From Paraspadella gotoi (taxonomy: Eukaryota; Chaetognatha), in the NCBI GenBank assembly GCA_051294375.1, contig CM119268.1, positions 1,819,486 through 1,883,485 of the forward strand: a stretch of 64,000 nt of DNA, written 5' to 3'. The notes beneath the pieces were generated by a model that was not told the origin of the DNA, did no database searches, and worked only from the letters and a program-made list of their open reading frames with translations. Shown in pieces: positions 23,467 to 33,532 of the stretch (position 1 is the first letter of the stretch; each line of letters begins with the position of its first letter). Both the position numbers and the translations under genes were made by a program.

Positions 23467-24515
23467 ATGTCCGAATCTGCCGGCAAGGTGTACGTGGTGA
23501 CGGGGGCCAACAAGGGCATCGGCCTCTGTATAGTTCGCGGTCTTTGCAAGACCAAGGCCGAGGATGACTTTGTCTACCTCTGCTCCCGGGACAAGGCGAG
23601 GGGCGAAGCCGCCGTTAAGCTGCTCGAGGACGAGGGTCTCAAGCCCACGCTTGGGCTTCTCGACGTCCAGGACGCCGCGACGGCCGAAGCTCTGGCCGCG
23701 ACGATCAAAGAACGTCACGGCGGGATCGACGGGATCGTCAACAACGCCGGGGTGGCCTATCACGCCGACTCGGAGGTGCCCGTTAAGGAACAAATCGAGA
23801 AGACCGTGGAAACCAACTTTTTCGGAACGCTGTCCGTGTGCAAACATTTGTTTCCTTTATTGAGAAAGCACGCGCGGGTGGTCAACGTGAGCAGCCAAGC
23901 GGGTAAGTAAATAAGTGTTGGTGAAGAAACGGATTCCAATTCACGTTTCTCTCCCCTTTTTTTATTATTTCAGGCCACATGGTCTACAGCCGAATCATGC
24001 CCGAGTTGCTCGAGCAGCTCAACTCGCCCAGTCTGAAGATGTCTGACTTGACCTTCATTATGAAGGCCTACGTGGCGTGTCAGGAGGCGGTGGGCGACGG
24101 CGCCGCGGGGGACGCCGCCGCGGCCCAATGGCCCTCTTCTCCGTACGCCTTTTCCAAACTTGCCGTCCACTACATGACCGTCTTGCAGCAACGTTTGTTC
24201 GACATCGACCTGGACAAGGACGTCATCGTCAACGCCGTTTGTCCCGGATTCTGCAACACCGACTTAACCAAAGGTCGCGGGCCCCGACCCGCCGAGCAGG
24301 GGGCCGAGACGCCGCTTTGGGCGCTCCAGTTGCCCCCTGGGGACGAAGCCAACCCGAAGGGAAAATTCCTTTTCGACAAGGCTCCCTTGGAGTTAGGATC
24401 TAAGGTGCTTCCCATCTTTAAACAAAAGCCATTGCCGGAGAAACTCGAAGAAGAGGTCGCTGCCGCGAGCGCAAACGCGACTGGCGAACAAAATGACGTC
24501 GAGGTTGACTCCTGA
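23467..24515 (+). CDS. Carbonyl reductase, short-chain dehydrogenase/reductase (CBR1-like)
   Basis: Exons 23467-23902 and 23974-24515 give 325 residues. Classical SDR motifs in order are: cofactor loop VVTGANKGIG, then LCSRD (fits NADPH), NNAGVAY, a serine in VNVSSQAG, and the catalytic Y-x-x-x-K in SPYAFSKLAVHYM. The NPG-like element is CPGFCNTDLTKGRGPR, a CBR1/CBR3 feature. The large insert before the catalytic Tyr fits the monomeric carbonyl reductases, which reduce quinones, prostaglandins and other carbonyls in the cytosol. A C-terminal tail of about 35 residues is Glu/Ala-rich. AATAAA is at 24613-24618. The frame is open upstream to 23338, but that part precedes the acceptor and is likely 5' UTR. 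Confidence 0.9.
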
Positions 24516-24751
24516 AAGTAGACCTAATTTTCTTGGTTTTATCTTTTTAAATAATTTATGGCGGAAGAGTTAATGCGCCATTGATTTTTTTTCCCTTCTA
24601 GTAGATCTTCTCAATAAACTACTAGTTTTCTCATTTTGATGCTCTTGATGTTTTTTTTTCGTCCCTCGTGTATTTATTTTCAATTTTTAAGACCCTAGTT
24701 GACTTTGAAGTTGATTTTTTTTTTCTCTTTTAGCTTCCTACTTGATGCAGA

Positions 24752-26635
24752 ATGAATTTTTTAACGTTAATCCAGCGTTCTTCGAGAGCGTTGATTCGAA
24801 CTTTCGCTTCCTCTCAAAGTCAAATGTTTAACTCTGCAAATTTGTCCGGCGGTCGCCATCTGAGATACTTTCAGCGAAGGGCATTTTCCAGATCCTCCTC
24901 GTGTTTTAACAAGCCGACTCTTAAAATTTTCGAGGAGATGAAGTCTCGCGAATCTCGAACCATTGAAATAAGGCGAGTATCGAAGTATTCCCAGATCCGC
25001 TCCAATCGTTCGATCATTGTCGTTCCCTTATATCCGCAGTAAAATTATCCAACCCGCGGACGCGAACCCTTACGGTCGCATGCACGGGGGTAACGTGTTG
25101 CGTCTGCTGGAAGAAGCGGGTATCATCGCTGCCACGCGGCACATTAACGTGGGTCGCGAGGCAAATCAACCGCCTTGCGTTGCTTCCCTGGTCAGAATGG
25201 AAAAGGTTAATACGAAAGTTTGGAAATTTGAAAATTTCCTCCCGATTTCGAATCCTCCCTTTGTGCAAAACTCCGTCGGTTAAGGTAGAGTTTCGTCACG
25301 CCATTAACATCGGAGACATCGTCGACGTCGATGCCGAAGTCACCTTCACCTCGGCGCGAAGCTGCGAGGTCTGCGTCACTATGGAATCTTTGGGAATCGT
25401 GCGGTGCGTTTCTACTTAATTCTGCGTCTTTTCAATATCGGGGCGAATTGGATGCTGAAGGCAAGTGAGATATCGAATACTTCTTTCTTTCTTTTTTTTT
25501 TGCAGTGGAGAAACGGAGAAAAAGTTAGCAGCCACCGCTTTTCTGTGGTTCGTACCAGTCTTTGTAAATGAAGACGCTGGGCTTACCGTTGCCAAGTAAT
25601 TGCGACCGTTCTCCCGTTTTATATCAAGTCCTGTTAGTTTTATTAAATCCTATCTTAATTCAGGATGCCTCAGTTAAAATTAAGCGAGGAACGGCACGCG
25701 GAAGGACTCGAACGATATCTGAGTCAAAAGCAAAGTCGATCCTCTTACGCGCCGGCTCGTCAAAAAGCGCCGCTGTTAATGGCGGCCAACTCTGCCGATC
25801 TTTTCGACCTCCATACCGTTCGGGCCAGTCAGGTAACTGATGTTGTTCCGGCAATATTTGATTTTAAATTTTTTTTTGTGTGTGTCTGCATCTGTTGCAA
25901 TACTAATTTCAGTTTTAATCCTAAAAAAATGTGATTTTCTCATTTCGGTTTGTCTCCCTCCAGTCAAATCTCAGTTGCCATGTAAATGTGAGTGACTGCG
26001 ATATTCATCGCATGATGAGAGGCGGCGTCGTGTTGAAGATGGCGGATGAGGTCGCGGGAATCGTCGCGTTTCGTCATTGTCGGGTAAGTTGTCTTCCTTT
26101 AATTTTTAGTTTATAGTAGAAAGTAAATAATTGATGAAGCAAAAACTGATGATCATTGATCAATCTTCATGTAATATTATTAGGGCAACTGATATAGTAA
26201 TAATATGAAAAGGAACCTTAAAACTTATAATTAGGGTCTGGTAGTTACCGCCACCGTCGATGCCTGCAATTTTAACAAACCGGTTCCCGTTGGAAGCATC
26301 ATCTTGTTTGATAGCTATGTCACTTTCACAAGTGAGAAATCCATGGAGATCGAAGTCGTCGTTCACAGCGGAAACTTTGATCAGCAAAGTGAGAAGTGAT
26401 GCATTGCAGTCTGCATTCGAGTCTCATAATAATTCCTTCTTTTATTTTGTTTGCAGCTTTAGAACCGAAAATATTTGGAAACGTTTTCAATGCCCTTTAC
26501 ACTTTTGTTACCATCGATATGAATGGAAAACCCGTGAAGGTGCCTCCATTGAAATTGGAAACGGATGCTGAACGAAAAGTATTTGAGCAAGGCCGACAAC
26601 GATACGAAACTCGAATCAAAGAAAGAAACAAATGA
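24752..26635 (+). CDS. ACOT7: Acyl-CoA thioesterase 7-like, double hotdog, with probable mitochondrial presequence
   Basis: Eight exons: 24752-24972, 25040-25205, 25285-25403, 25506-25595, 25664-25832, 25964-26083, 26235-26388 and 26457-26635. They join to 405 residues. Two hotdog domains are present: the first with DANPYGRMHGGNVLRLLEEA and VTFTSARSCEV, the second with DCDIHRMMRGGVVLKMADEV and VTFTSEKSMEIEVVV. The catalytic Asn/Asp-containing helix occurs in each domain, as in ACOT7, which hydrolyses long-chain acyl-CoA. The first 55 residues are rich in Arg and Ser with no acidic residue, a typical mitochondrial targeting sequence. The first intron begins AG|GCGAGT, a GC-AG intron. No GT site keeps frame with the conserved exon 2. 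Acceptor-like AG sites lie at 24733 and 24750, just before the ATG. Confidence 0.9.
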
Positions 26636-27296
26636 AATTCTTTCCCTTATTTATTTTACTTATTTATTCATTTTTCAGAAATGTTATTCCTTTTTTATTT
26701 TGCCAAGCAGATGTACTTTGAATTTTTAATGAACTACTGGTTTTAGATGAATATGGTGCTTGAGATGCGACTAGTAATGTAAAAACTATATTTGTTTGTC
26801 AGTTGCGAATATAATTTCTATCACAAATCATTTTTTTAATAATATAGCTTGTACGGTAATAACATATCGTGTCCTATTTTATTAAATTTAACTGCCGGGG
26901 AGGCCCATCGTTTTTAAAGTTTAGTTTTTTGTTATAACAGGTTTTAATTTGCAACATATAAAACTACAATAAATTGGCTAAAGATGTTTCGCGGTTCCCA
27001 TAAAGTTCTTTTTGTCAACCGTCCTCGTTTGCCCCGCGTTTCATCTTCATATTTGAAGAAACTAAAATAAATGAGAACATAACCTGTGAAACTTTTTTAT
27101 AGTTCTCTCTTTTGTTATTATTATCACCAGTTTTGGACATAAAATTATTGTACTCGTAATGCTTAGTTAAAATCGGTTTACATTTTTATTCGTTTTGTTC
27201 GCAATACGGGTGGATTTGTTTTTAAGATATATCATTTTTTATTTTACTTTTAGACCTATTTTTCGAATATCATTTTTTTTGGCAACTATAAGAAAA
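26636..27296. other. Spacer between ACOT7 and RPL17
   Basis: About 660 bp, AT-rich, with no recognisable gene. It ends with a T-rich tract and TTACTTTTAG at about 27244-27253, an acceptor-like site some 45 bases upstream of the RPL17 start. Confidence 0.5.
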
Positions 27297-28198
27297 ATGA
27301 CGCGTTACGCCCAAGAACCGGAAAACCCTTCCAAATCGGTCAAAGCCCGCGGCGCCAACTTGCGCGTTCACTACAAGAATACCCGAGAGACGGCCAAAGC
27401 CATTAGCGGGATGCCGCTCAAGCGCGCCACCAGATTTCTCAAGAACGTCGTGGAAAAGAAGGAGATTGTTCCCTTTCGTCGTTACGTCGGCGGCCCCGGG
27501 CGACACGCGCAGGCCAAGGCTTGGAACGCCTCCGGCAGTCAGGGCCGGTGGCCCAAGAAATCCGCCGAGTTTTTGTTGTCGTTGTTGAAGAACGCGGAAT
27601 CGAACGCGGACTACAAGGGGCTGGACGTCGACCACATGGTCATCACCCACATACAAGGTGAACATTAGGCAATGTGGTTTTTTTACGCACTTTTTTATTC
27701 AATATCATGTATGTAAAAAAAAATTACAAAGGAATTTTACAATGAATGCATTGGTGTTGTTTGATATTTTTATTCACTTCATGTTTATCAATTTATAATT
27801 GAAAAAAATAAATAAAGAAATCTAGTATCTACTCTTAAATTAAGAGTTCTTCAAAAAATCGTCTGCGACGATATGAATCAGAAAAATATGTATTTAGACT
27901 TTCAGTTTCTGTCAAGTGGCATGACAGAACGATGTTCGTCGTCACCAAAAAAAGCCATTGAATAATTTCATTTTCTTTTCCTTCAGTAAATCGCGCGGCG
28001 CAGATGAGGCGCCGTACGTACCGCGCCCACGGCCGCATCAACGCGTACATGTCGTCGCCGTGTCACATCGAGGTGATCATGACCGAAAAGGACGACGTCG
28101 TCGTCAAGGGCGCCGACGTGGACGAACCTAAGAAGAAGAAGCAGTCCACGAAGAAGTTGAAGCGACAGAAATTGAAGGAGCAGAGGAGCGAGATGTAA
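27297..28198 (+). CDS. RPL17: 60S ribosomal protein L17 (uL22)
   Basis: Exons 27297-27657 and 27987-28198 give 190 residues (human 184). It begins [19 protein letters not shown] and contains [36 protein letters not shown] and [20 protein letters not shown]. The uL22 protein lines the ribosome exit tunnel. The tail is Lys-rich. The intron (27658-27986, 329 bp) contains several perfect short hairpins, described in the findings. The gene converges on the minus-strand CD225 gene, with 251 bp between their stops. Confidence 0.98.
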
Positions 28199-28449
28199 AA
28201 CGAAGAAGAGCGCGCGACCAACGGCGTCTCCGCTTCTTTACAGTTCTTTCTTTAGACTTTAGGAAACTATGTTCTTTGGTCATCGCGAAATTTAGAACTT
28301 TCGACGCCGGACGAATAACGACGACAAATTTATTAAATGTTTGTTTTGAAAAAAAAAAAAGCTTCCACGTTGATTTGGATTGTTTTTTTCAGGATGTTTT
28401 ATCATTCATTTATTGAAATAACAGAAAAACGAACGAACTCGAAAACTTT

Positions 28450-29981
28450 TCATAGCGACGAAGAGTGTTTGGGTGGAAACCGAATGTCGTTCGGAAGCCA
28501 CCAGAGCGCCACCAGGAACCAGTTCATGTTGTACTTGTGCTGGTTTGCCTGGTCGTAATATTGTACCATGGCCAACGCGAAAAAACCCCACCATATGCAG
28601 AAACCTGAGGATAAGATTTTTAAATATTTTTTTTTTCTGAAATAAAAGAGATTTTTAAAGAAACTGAGCCTTGGAAAAAAAAAGAAGTGAAAGTCTGACC
28701 CATAAAGGCGATGGTGATGCCGACGGCGCCGGCGATTTGAGCCGATTGTGATGTTTTCCACGCCTTGGAATAACGAAAACTGCCTCATTGTCAAGAGTTT
28801 CTTTGATTTTTAACCTCTTAGTCACCTTATCGTAGTTCTTCTTTTGAATGTCCGTTCGCGTTTGCGAGGCGAATGTGATTGCTATGGCTGTTTGAATTTA
28901 AAAGTATAATTTGAAAAGGATCGTTTTAAAAAATGATCCTTTTTGAGAAGAAAAATGTATTGGTTCGATTACCGGAAGGAATCCATGGGAGACAAAAGAG
29001 GCAGGCGGCGAGGACTCCGATGATGAGACCACCGAGAGCCAGGCCCAAGCGATCGTCGGGATATTGTCCTTCGTTGAAGCGTTCGTTCCGCCGATTCTCC
29101 GCTTCTTGTCTCGGCTCCTCCTCTCTCGATGTGTTGCCCGGCTGATTCGTGATCACCACCACTGGGTTGGTTTTTTTTTTAAAGGTGTGGAGGTATATTC
29201 ACACCGCCATACCTCCAGCTTCATTCAGCCATCCCATTGGCTCAGAGGGGGAACGCAACATCCCAAGCGTCATGTTCCATCCACAGTCCTAACGACTTGG
29301 CTCTGAGTTGGCTAAGCGAGAACGTCCTCGAGTAACCGCGCTAGTAGTCGGAAGCCCCTAAAGCCAACAGTGAGGCGGTGCATGGCAGGCAGCTCGGCTG
29401 TTGCTATAAAGGAACATTAGTGGAAGAAAGTCCACTCGGTTTCATTAGCTTTCACTCTTGCCGGTTGCTGGCGGCGGCGGCGGCGGCGGTGGAGGCGGCA
29501 CTGCTGGCGCTATGTATCCGTAATATTGTGGTTGAATGTATTGAGGATATGGACCGATTGGATATTGTTGCGGCATGTAATAGTAGTTGTTTTCGCTAGC
29601 GTTCTGTGCGTGAGGGGAAAAGATGAGTAATTGTGTTTTTCAATAAAGTTTTGATTAAAATAAGTAAATTGCCTTATAATTTTTGTCGGTTCTGCTGTTG
29701 AAGTTTTTCGTCTCCTTTTCCTCCCTCTCTTCGTTATCTTCGTTTTCTGATTTTGGTTCCATGTTATCGCTCCCGTAATTTTTTTCGCTATTGTCATTCT
29801 TGTCGTCGTCGTCGTCGTTTTTTTTGTTTTCGGTATTTTTTTCGTTTTTGTCATTGTTGACAATATCTTCATCGTTTTCGATTCTCTTTTCCTTTTCGTC
29901 AATCTCTTTTCTACCACTTTCGCTTTTGTATCGGTTTTCATTGGTCCTGCTTCCATCACGATCTATGCTTTCGTTTTGCAT
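28450..29981 (-). CDS. CD225/dispanin-domain membrane protein with acidic and Pro/Tyr-rich N-terminus
   Basis: Six exons read on the minus strand: 29981-29673, 29603-29456, 29161-28973, 28887-28826, 28763-28700 and 28604-28450, giving 308 residues. Residues 1-103 are extremely hydrophilic (Asp, Asn, Lys, Glu). Next comes a YYYMPQQYPIGPYPQYIQP segment with a run of eight or more prolines, then an Arg/Glu-rich linker. The C-terminal third is a two-pass CD225-like domain: DRLGLALGGLIIGVLAACLF, a conserved intracellular loop SQTRTDIQKKNYDKAWKTSQ, and AGAVGITIAFMGFCIWWGFF. This is the fold of IFITM, PRRT and SynDIG proteins, which sit in endosomal or synaptic membranes. The first intron is GC-AG (AAG|GCAATT). 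Intron 2 contains a structured stretch (29172-29420). Vertebrate names cannot be assigned. Confidence 0.75.
29172..29420. other. GC-richer structured stretch inside a CD225-gene intron
   Basis: Intron 2 of the CD225 gene (29162-29455) is unlike other introns here: balanced base composition, no T tract over most of its length, and several nested self-complementary arms. Examples are GGAGGTAT at about 29189 with ATACCTCC at about 29209, CTCAGAG at about 29241 with CTCTGAG at about 29300, and GTGGA with TCCAC around 29420-29434. It could be a structured RNA or a decayed insertion. It matches none of the common RNA genes I can recall (U snRNAs, 7SL, RNase P, MRP, 7SK, U3). Confidence 0.3.
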
Positions 29982-30154
29982 TTCCTTAATATTTCTAGAT
30001 TATTCAAAAATAAAAACTGCATAAAAAATATTTAAAAAACTATTATTTCTCGTTACTTGGTTAAAATCGTTTTTTTCGATAATTTTCTTTCTTCAGACGC
30101 ACCTAATCAAATCAGCGCTAATTAACTTTATAGCGACGAAAGATCGAGCAAAAA
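29982..30154. promoter_or_regulatory. Likely bidirectional promoter, CD225 gene / PCYT1
   Basis: Only 173 bp separate the two divergent start codons. The PCYT1 side has an acceptor-like TTTCTTTCTTCAG ending at 30096, so transcription for PCYT1 must start left of it or a leader is added in trans. No TATA box is convincing. Calling it a shared promoter is inferred from geometry alone. Confidence 0.4.
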
Positions 30155-31825
30155 ATGGCAGCGGCCGAGGTTGATGCCTTGGCGGGCGGCGATCACAGAA
30201 GCGAAGAAGATTTGGAACGTCAGGCAGCGGAGGCTCTTTCGGAACTTACCCTCAAACGAAAGCCGGCCATTTGGAGCACGGACCCCTTGGCAGAGCGTAT
30301 CAGGGAGAAAGTGAATTACGATCCTCAAATCACCATGGAGGCCGCTCTCAACAACTCGGGTTAGTTTTAAATGTCACCATACTTCGTCCGTCGGCAGCGC
30401 CCTGTAGACTGTAGAGTTGAACGGATGTTACTAGACGATCTAATTCAACCCGAACATTTTTTTTTAAATCAATATGTTACATGACCAGCATAAAACTCGG
30501 TAAGAGGCGGAAAGCCAAGCGATGGCTAGGTACGTAAGTTGCCTCGTTGTTGTAGATTAGTGTCTAGATATCTAGGTAGATTTCGAAATCTATGAGTTAT
30601 CTGTAGTTTATCTCGAAACTAGTAAATTGTTGGGAACAGCGAATTAAAAAATGACGGTTAATTTACGAAGATACGCTTGGGATGGGCAATTTGGGCATCA
30701 AGTAAAATGTAAGAGCGGAATAATCCCACGCAAAGGGTTGGGGGGCGGGTTTCGAAAGGAATCGCCAGCGGTCGATTTCGGTCGCCGCCGACCCAAGAAG
30801 CGGCGCAATGAGGGACTCCCAACTTAATTAGTCAAGCGGGGGAACATCGTTCTTAAATTTCTGTTCTCACGAATTGGCATGAGACAATATTTCATTTTTC
30901 TTGTTTTTTATCAATTTTTGGTTTTAAGGACATAGTAAAACGTTTATTTAAATTTGATGTTGATCGGGATTCCGTTTTTCTCAGTTCTATATACAGATGT
31001 ATTCCAAGTGCTTAGTTTCCTCCGCCTTCATTTTATCCTTTTCTTTTTACATTCACAGCTGGGCGTCCCGTGCGCGTGTTCGCCGACGGCATCTACGACC
31101 TATACCACTACGGCCACGCCCAGCAGCTGGCCCAAGCCAAGAATATTTTTCCCTGCGTCTATCTAATCGTTGGCGTCTGCAACGACGACCTCACGCATGA
31201 GAAAAAAGGGAAGACCGTGATGAACGAGGAGGAGCGTTACCAGGCCATTCGCCATTGCCGATATGTCGACGAGATCGTCCGCGACCAGCCCTGGTTCCTC
31301 TCCGACGAATTCCTTCGCTTCCACAAGATCGACTTCGTGGCCCACGACGACCTTCCTTACGTCTCCAGCGGGACGGACCTCTTCGCTCACCTCAAGGCCC
31401 AAGGCCGCTTCGTCGCCACCCAGCGCACGGACGGCATCTCCACCTCTGACCTCATCGCCCGAGTCGTCAAGGACTACGACGTGTTCGCCAGACGCAACCT
31501 CGCCCGCGGCTACACCACCCACGAGCTCAACGTCTCCTTCATCAGTTCCAACCGATACCGCCTTGAAAATCTGGCCAGCAAGGGCAAGACCTTTGTCGGC
31601 AAGGGCGTCAATCTGCTGCAGCAATGGGAGCACAACAGCCGCGATTTCATCGCCAATTTCCTGGAAAAATACGGGCCCTCCGGATTGCAAGGCTTCTTCG
31701 GCCGGAGGCAGACGCCGATCGAAGATGGAGCGGCGCGATCGCCGGACGGCGAACTCGAACCGGACGACGAGTATTCGAAGATGGACGAATCGCCGGTGGA
31801 CGGCGAGGAACTCGTCGAGAAGTAG
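30155..31825 (+). CDS. PCYT1: Choline-phosphate cytidylyltransferase (CCT)
   Basis: Exons 30155-30359 and 31059-31825 give 323 residues (human PCYT1A 367). The catalytic domain has [20 protein letters not shown] (the H-x-G-H nucleotide-binding motif reads HYGH), [27 protein letters not shown] and the [11 protein letters not shown] signature. It makes CDP-choline, the rate-limiting step of phosphatidylcholine synthesis, at nuclear or ER membranes. The amphipathic membrane-sensing helix M is shortened to about 35 residues ([20 protein letters not shown]). The tail is acidic and has a few Ser residues instead of the long phosphorylated Ser/Pro tail of vertebrates. The 699-bp intron is one of the longer ones in the window. 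Confidence 0.95.
30360..31058 (+). other. PCYT1 intron with non-T-rich, possibly inserted sequence
   Basis: The left two thirds (about 30370-30860) has balanced composition and none of the T runs of other introns here, including GC-rich stretches near 30738-30810. It looks like an old insertion, but I found no terminal repeats, target duplication or coding remnant. Confidence 0.35.
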
Positions 31826-32587
31826 AAATCTCTTCTATTCACTTTCCGTTGCCTTCGGATCTGCCTCGTAATCTGCTTATATGGATTATCTGGAAAAAAA
31901 ACGAAATGATTTCTTGCTCATATTCCAACGTAGCCGACAGTAGTTATAGCGAAAGATAGAAGACTTTCTCAATCAACTCTCCAGTATTAAAAGCATACTA
32001 TTCAGTGGCAAGTAGTGCAAAATTTGGATTACGTTTTATAATTTGTGTGGACGTCGATTTTGCTGGTGGTTTTTTTTTTTTTGTTTTTTTTTTTTCCACA
32101 CAAATTATAAGGATGATCTGTCATGCACGTCGACGACAATTCTATTCTTTTTCTTTTCTTTTCTTTTTTTTATATTTCGAGGCGGAAGTTCTTTCCGTTT
32201 GGATGTTATTTATAAGTTGCTAGCGATGCCTATATGAAAGATTGTAGTTTTGTCTATTTTTTGTTGCACCCTATTTAATTTATATACAATGGATGCGCTA
32301 CAAATTGAATCCGGAAAATTTGAGAGATTATCTTGAATCTAATTTTTATTTATGATATGGTATTTACCACCTTGAAATTACTTTGATAAAAATGGTTTAA
32401 ATCTTCGACCAAAGAAATCGGTTGGCGCAATTTTTTTATTAATTTTATACGTATATATACAAATCTTTACGTAGCAATAATTTTGATTTACACCGTTGCG
32501 CTAAACTCTACCAAAATCTCTACCAAGTTGAAATGTGCCATTCACTACATTATTTTTTTTTTTTTTCGAATAGCCACAGTTTCCACG
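31826..32587. other. Spacer between PCYT1 and orphan gene, with a perfect 16-bp hairpin
   Basis: AT-rich 760-bp spacer. A perfect inverted repeat, TATAATTTGTGTGGA extended by one T on the left (32036-32051) and its complement (32095-32110), encloses a T-rich 43-base loop. The right end has a 14-T tract and TTCGAATAG (AG at 32572-32573), 14 bases before the ATG of the next gene. Confidence 0.55.
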
Positions 32588-33340
32588 ATGTTGAACGTCA
32601 GCGAAATTTCGGCTTCCTCCCGAACTGAGCGATGTCTCCACGCCGTTTCCTTCAGCTCCGCCTCCAGTAATTCCCGCTCGAAACACTCGCTGGCCTCCTC
32701 GACCGAACGTCTGCCCCGATCGGCTTTCGTCTCTTCCTCCGGCCTGCCTCAGTATTATAGAGGAAATCACGGCGAGGTCTCCCCCATCCGCGTTCGCCCC
32801 AAATTCATGAGTCTTTATTCATCGAGCCTCTCGAAAGAGGCCGAAAACGTCGCCGACGGAGGCGAAGAATGGGGCGCGTTCCCCGGCGGTGGCGCCGACG
32901 TGGCCCCCGATGCCCGCGCCAAGTCGCTCGTCGGCTCACGCAAGCCCCTCCATTCTCACGTCATGCACTGCGTGCACAATCGCCGCAAAGAGCGCAGATC
33001 GATTGAAAACGTGGAAGGCGACGCCGACCTCGATCCGCAACAGCAGCGCTTGCCCGATCACTGGCTGCGAAAGATCCGAAGGCGCAAGGCTCACCGATCT
33101 CCGTTCTCGGCGCTGGTGCCCGGAAGCGGCGGAGTCGAAGCGACAGAGCGCTTGGAGTTGGGCGAGGATAGCTTCGTCGCCTCCACGATCCCGGACGACG
33201 AAGATGAAGTCGACGAGAGCTTCGCCCCGACTTTGACGGAGAAAACACCGACGCGCGTCTTGTTTCCCGATTTCATGGATCCGTTTCGATCTCCCAAATC
33301 TGGGGTCAAAGGCGTCTTGACCAAAAATGAGACCGTTTAA
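32588..33340 (+). CDS. Orphan disordered protein with a PP1-docking-like RVLF motif
   Basis: Intronless, 250 residues, coding-type composition, no recognised domain. The N-terminus is Ser/Arg-rich. Moderately ordered strings are GNHGEVSPIRVRPKFMSLY, SHVMHCVHNRRKERRSIENV and RLPDHWLRKIRRRKAH. Near the C-terminus TPTRVLFPDFMDP contains RVLF, which fits the R/K-V-x-F docking motif for protein phosphatase 1. A run of Asp/Glu lies just before it, as in several PP1 regulators. I infer a possible PP1-binding protein with low confidence and cannot name a family. The ATG follows an acceptor-like AG by 14 bases. Confidence 0.6.
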   Translation: MLNVSEISASSRTERCLHAVSFSSASSNSRSKHSLASSTERLPRSAFVSSSGLPQYYRGNHGEVSPIRVRPKFMSLYSSSLSKEAENVADGGEEWGAFPGGGADVAPDARAKSLVGSRKPLHSHVMHCVHNRRKERRSIENVEGDADLDPQQQRLPDHWLRKIRRRKAHRSPFSALVPGSGGVEATERLELGEDSFVASTIPDDEDEVDESFAPTLTEKTPTRVLFPDFMDPFRSPKSGVKGVLTKNETV

Positions 33341-33532
33341 AGAAGCAATACTGTTCTCTTATTTCCATTTGCATTTTTGAGATTGCAAGGGGGGTAGTCG
33401 GTAAGATACTGGAACTATAATAGTTTTTAAAATATGTTTTTTGGGGGGGATTTTTATTATTTTTTTCCCTTTTTTACATGAAATTGATAAAATCTCTGCG
33501 GTTGCTTGTTTTGTAGTTGTTAACGTGTTGAA

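Noticed and set aside
28963-28980. tRNA B-box-like GGTTCGATTACC
   Set aside because: Lies at the exon 3 donor of the CD225 gene with no A box or cloverleaf around it.
29160-29450. Telomerase RNA, RNase P/MRP, SRP or U3 RNA gene
   Set aside because: Compared from memory with their invariant boxes; only a stray CCTAAC and a GTGGA/TCCAC hairpin resemble them, which is not enough.
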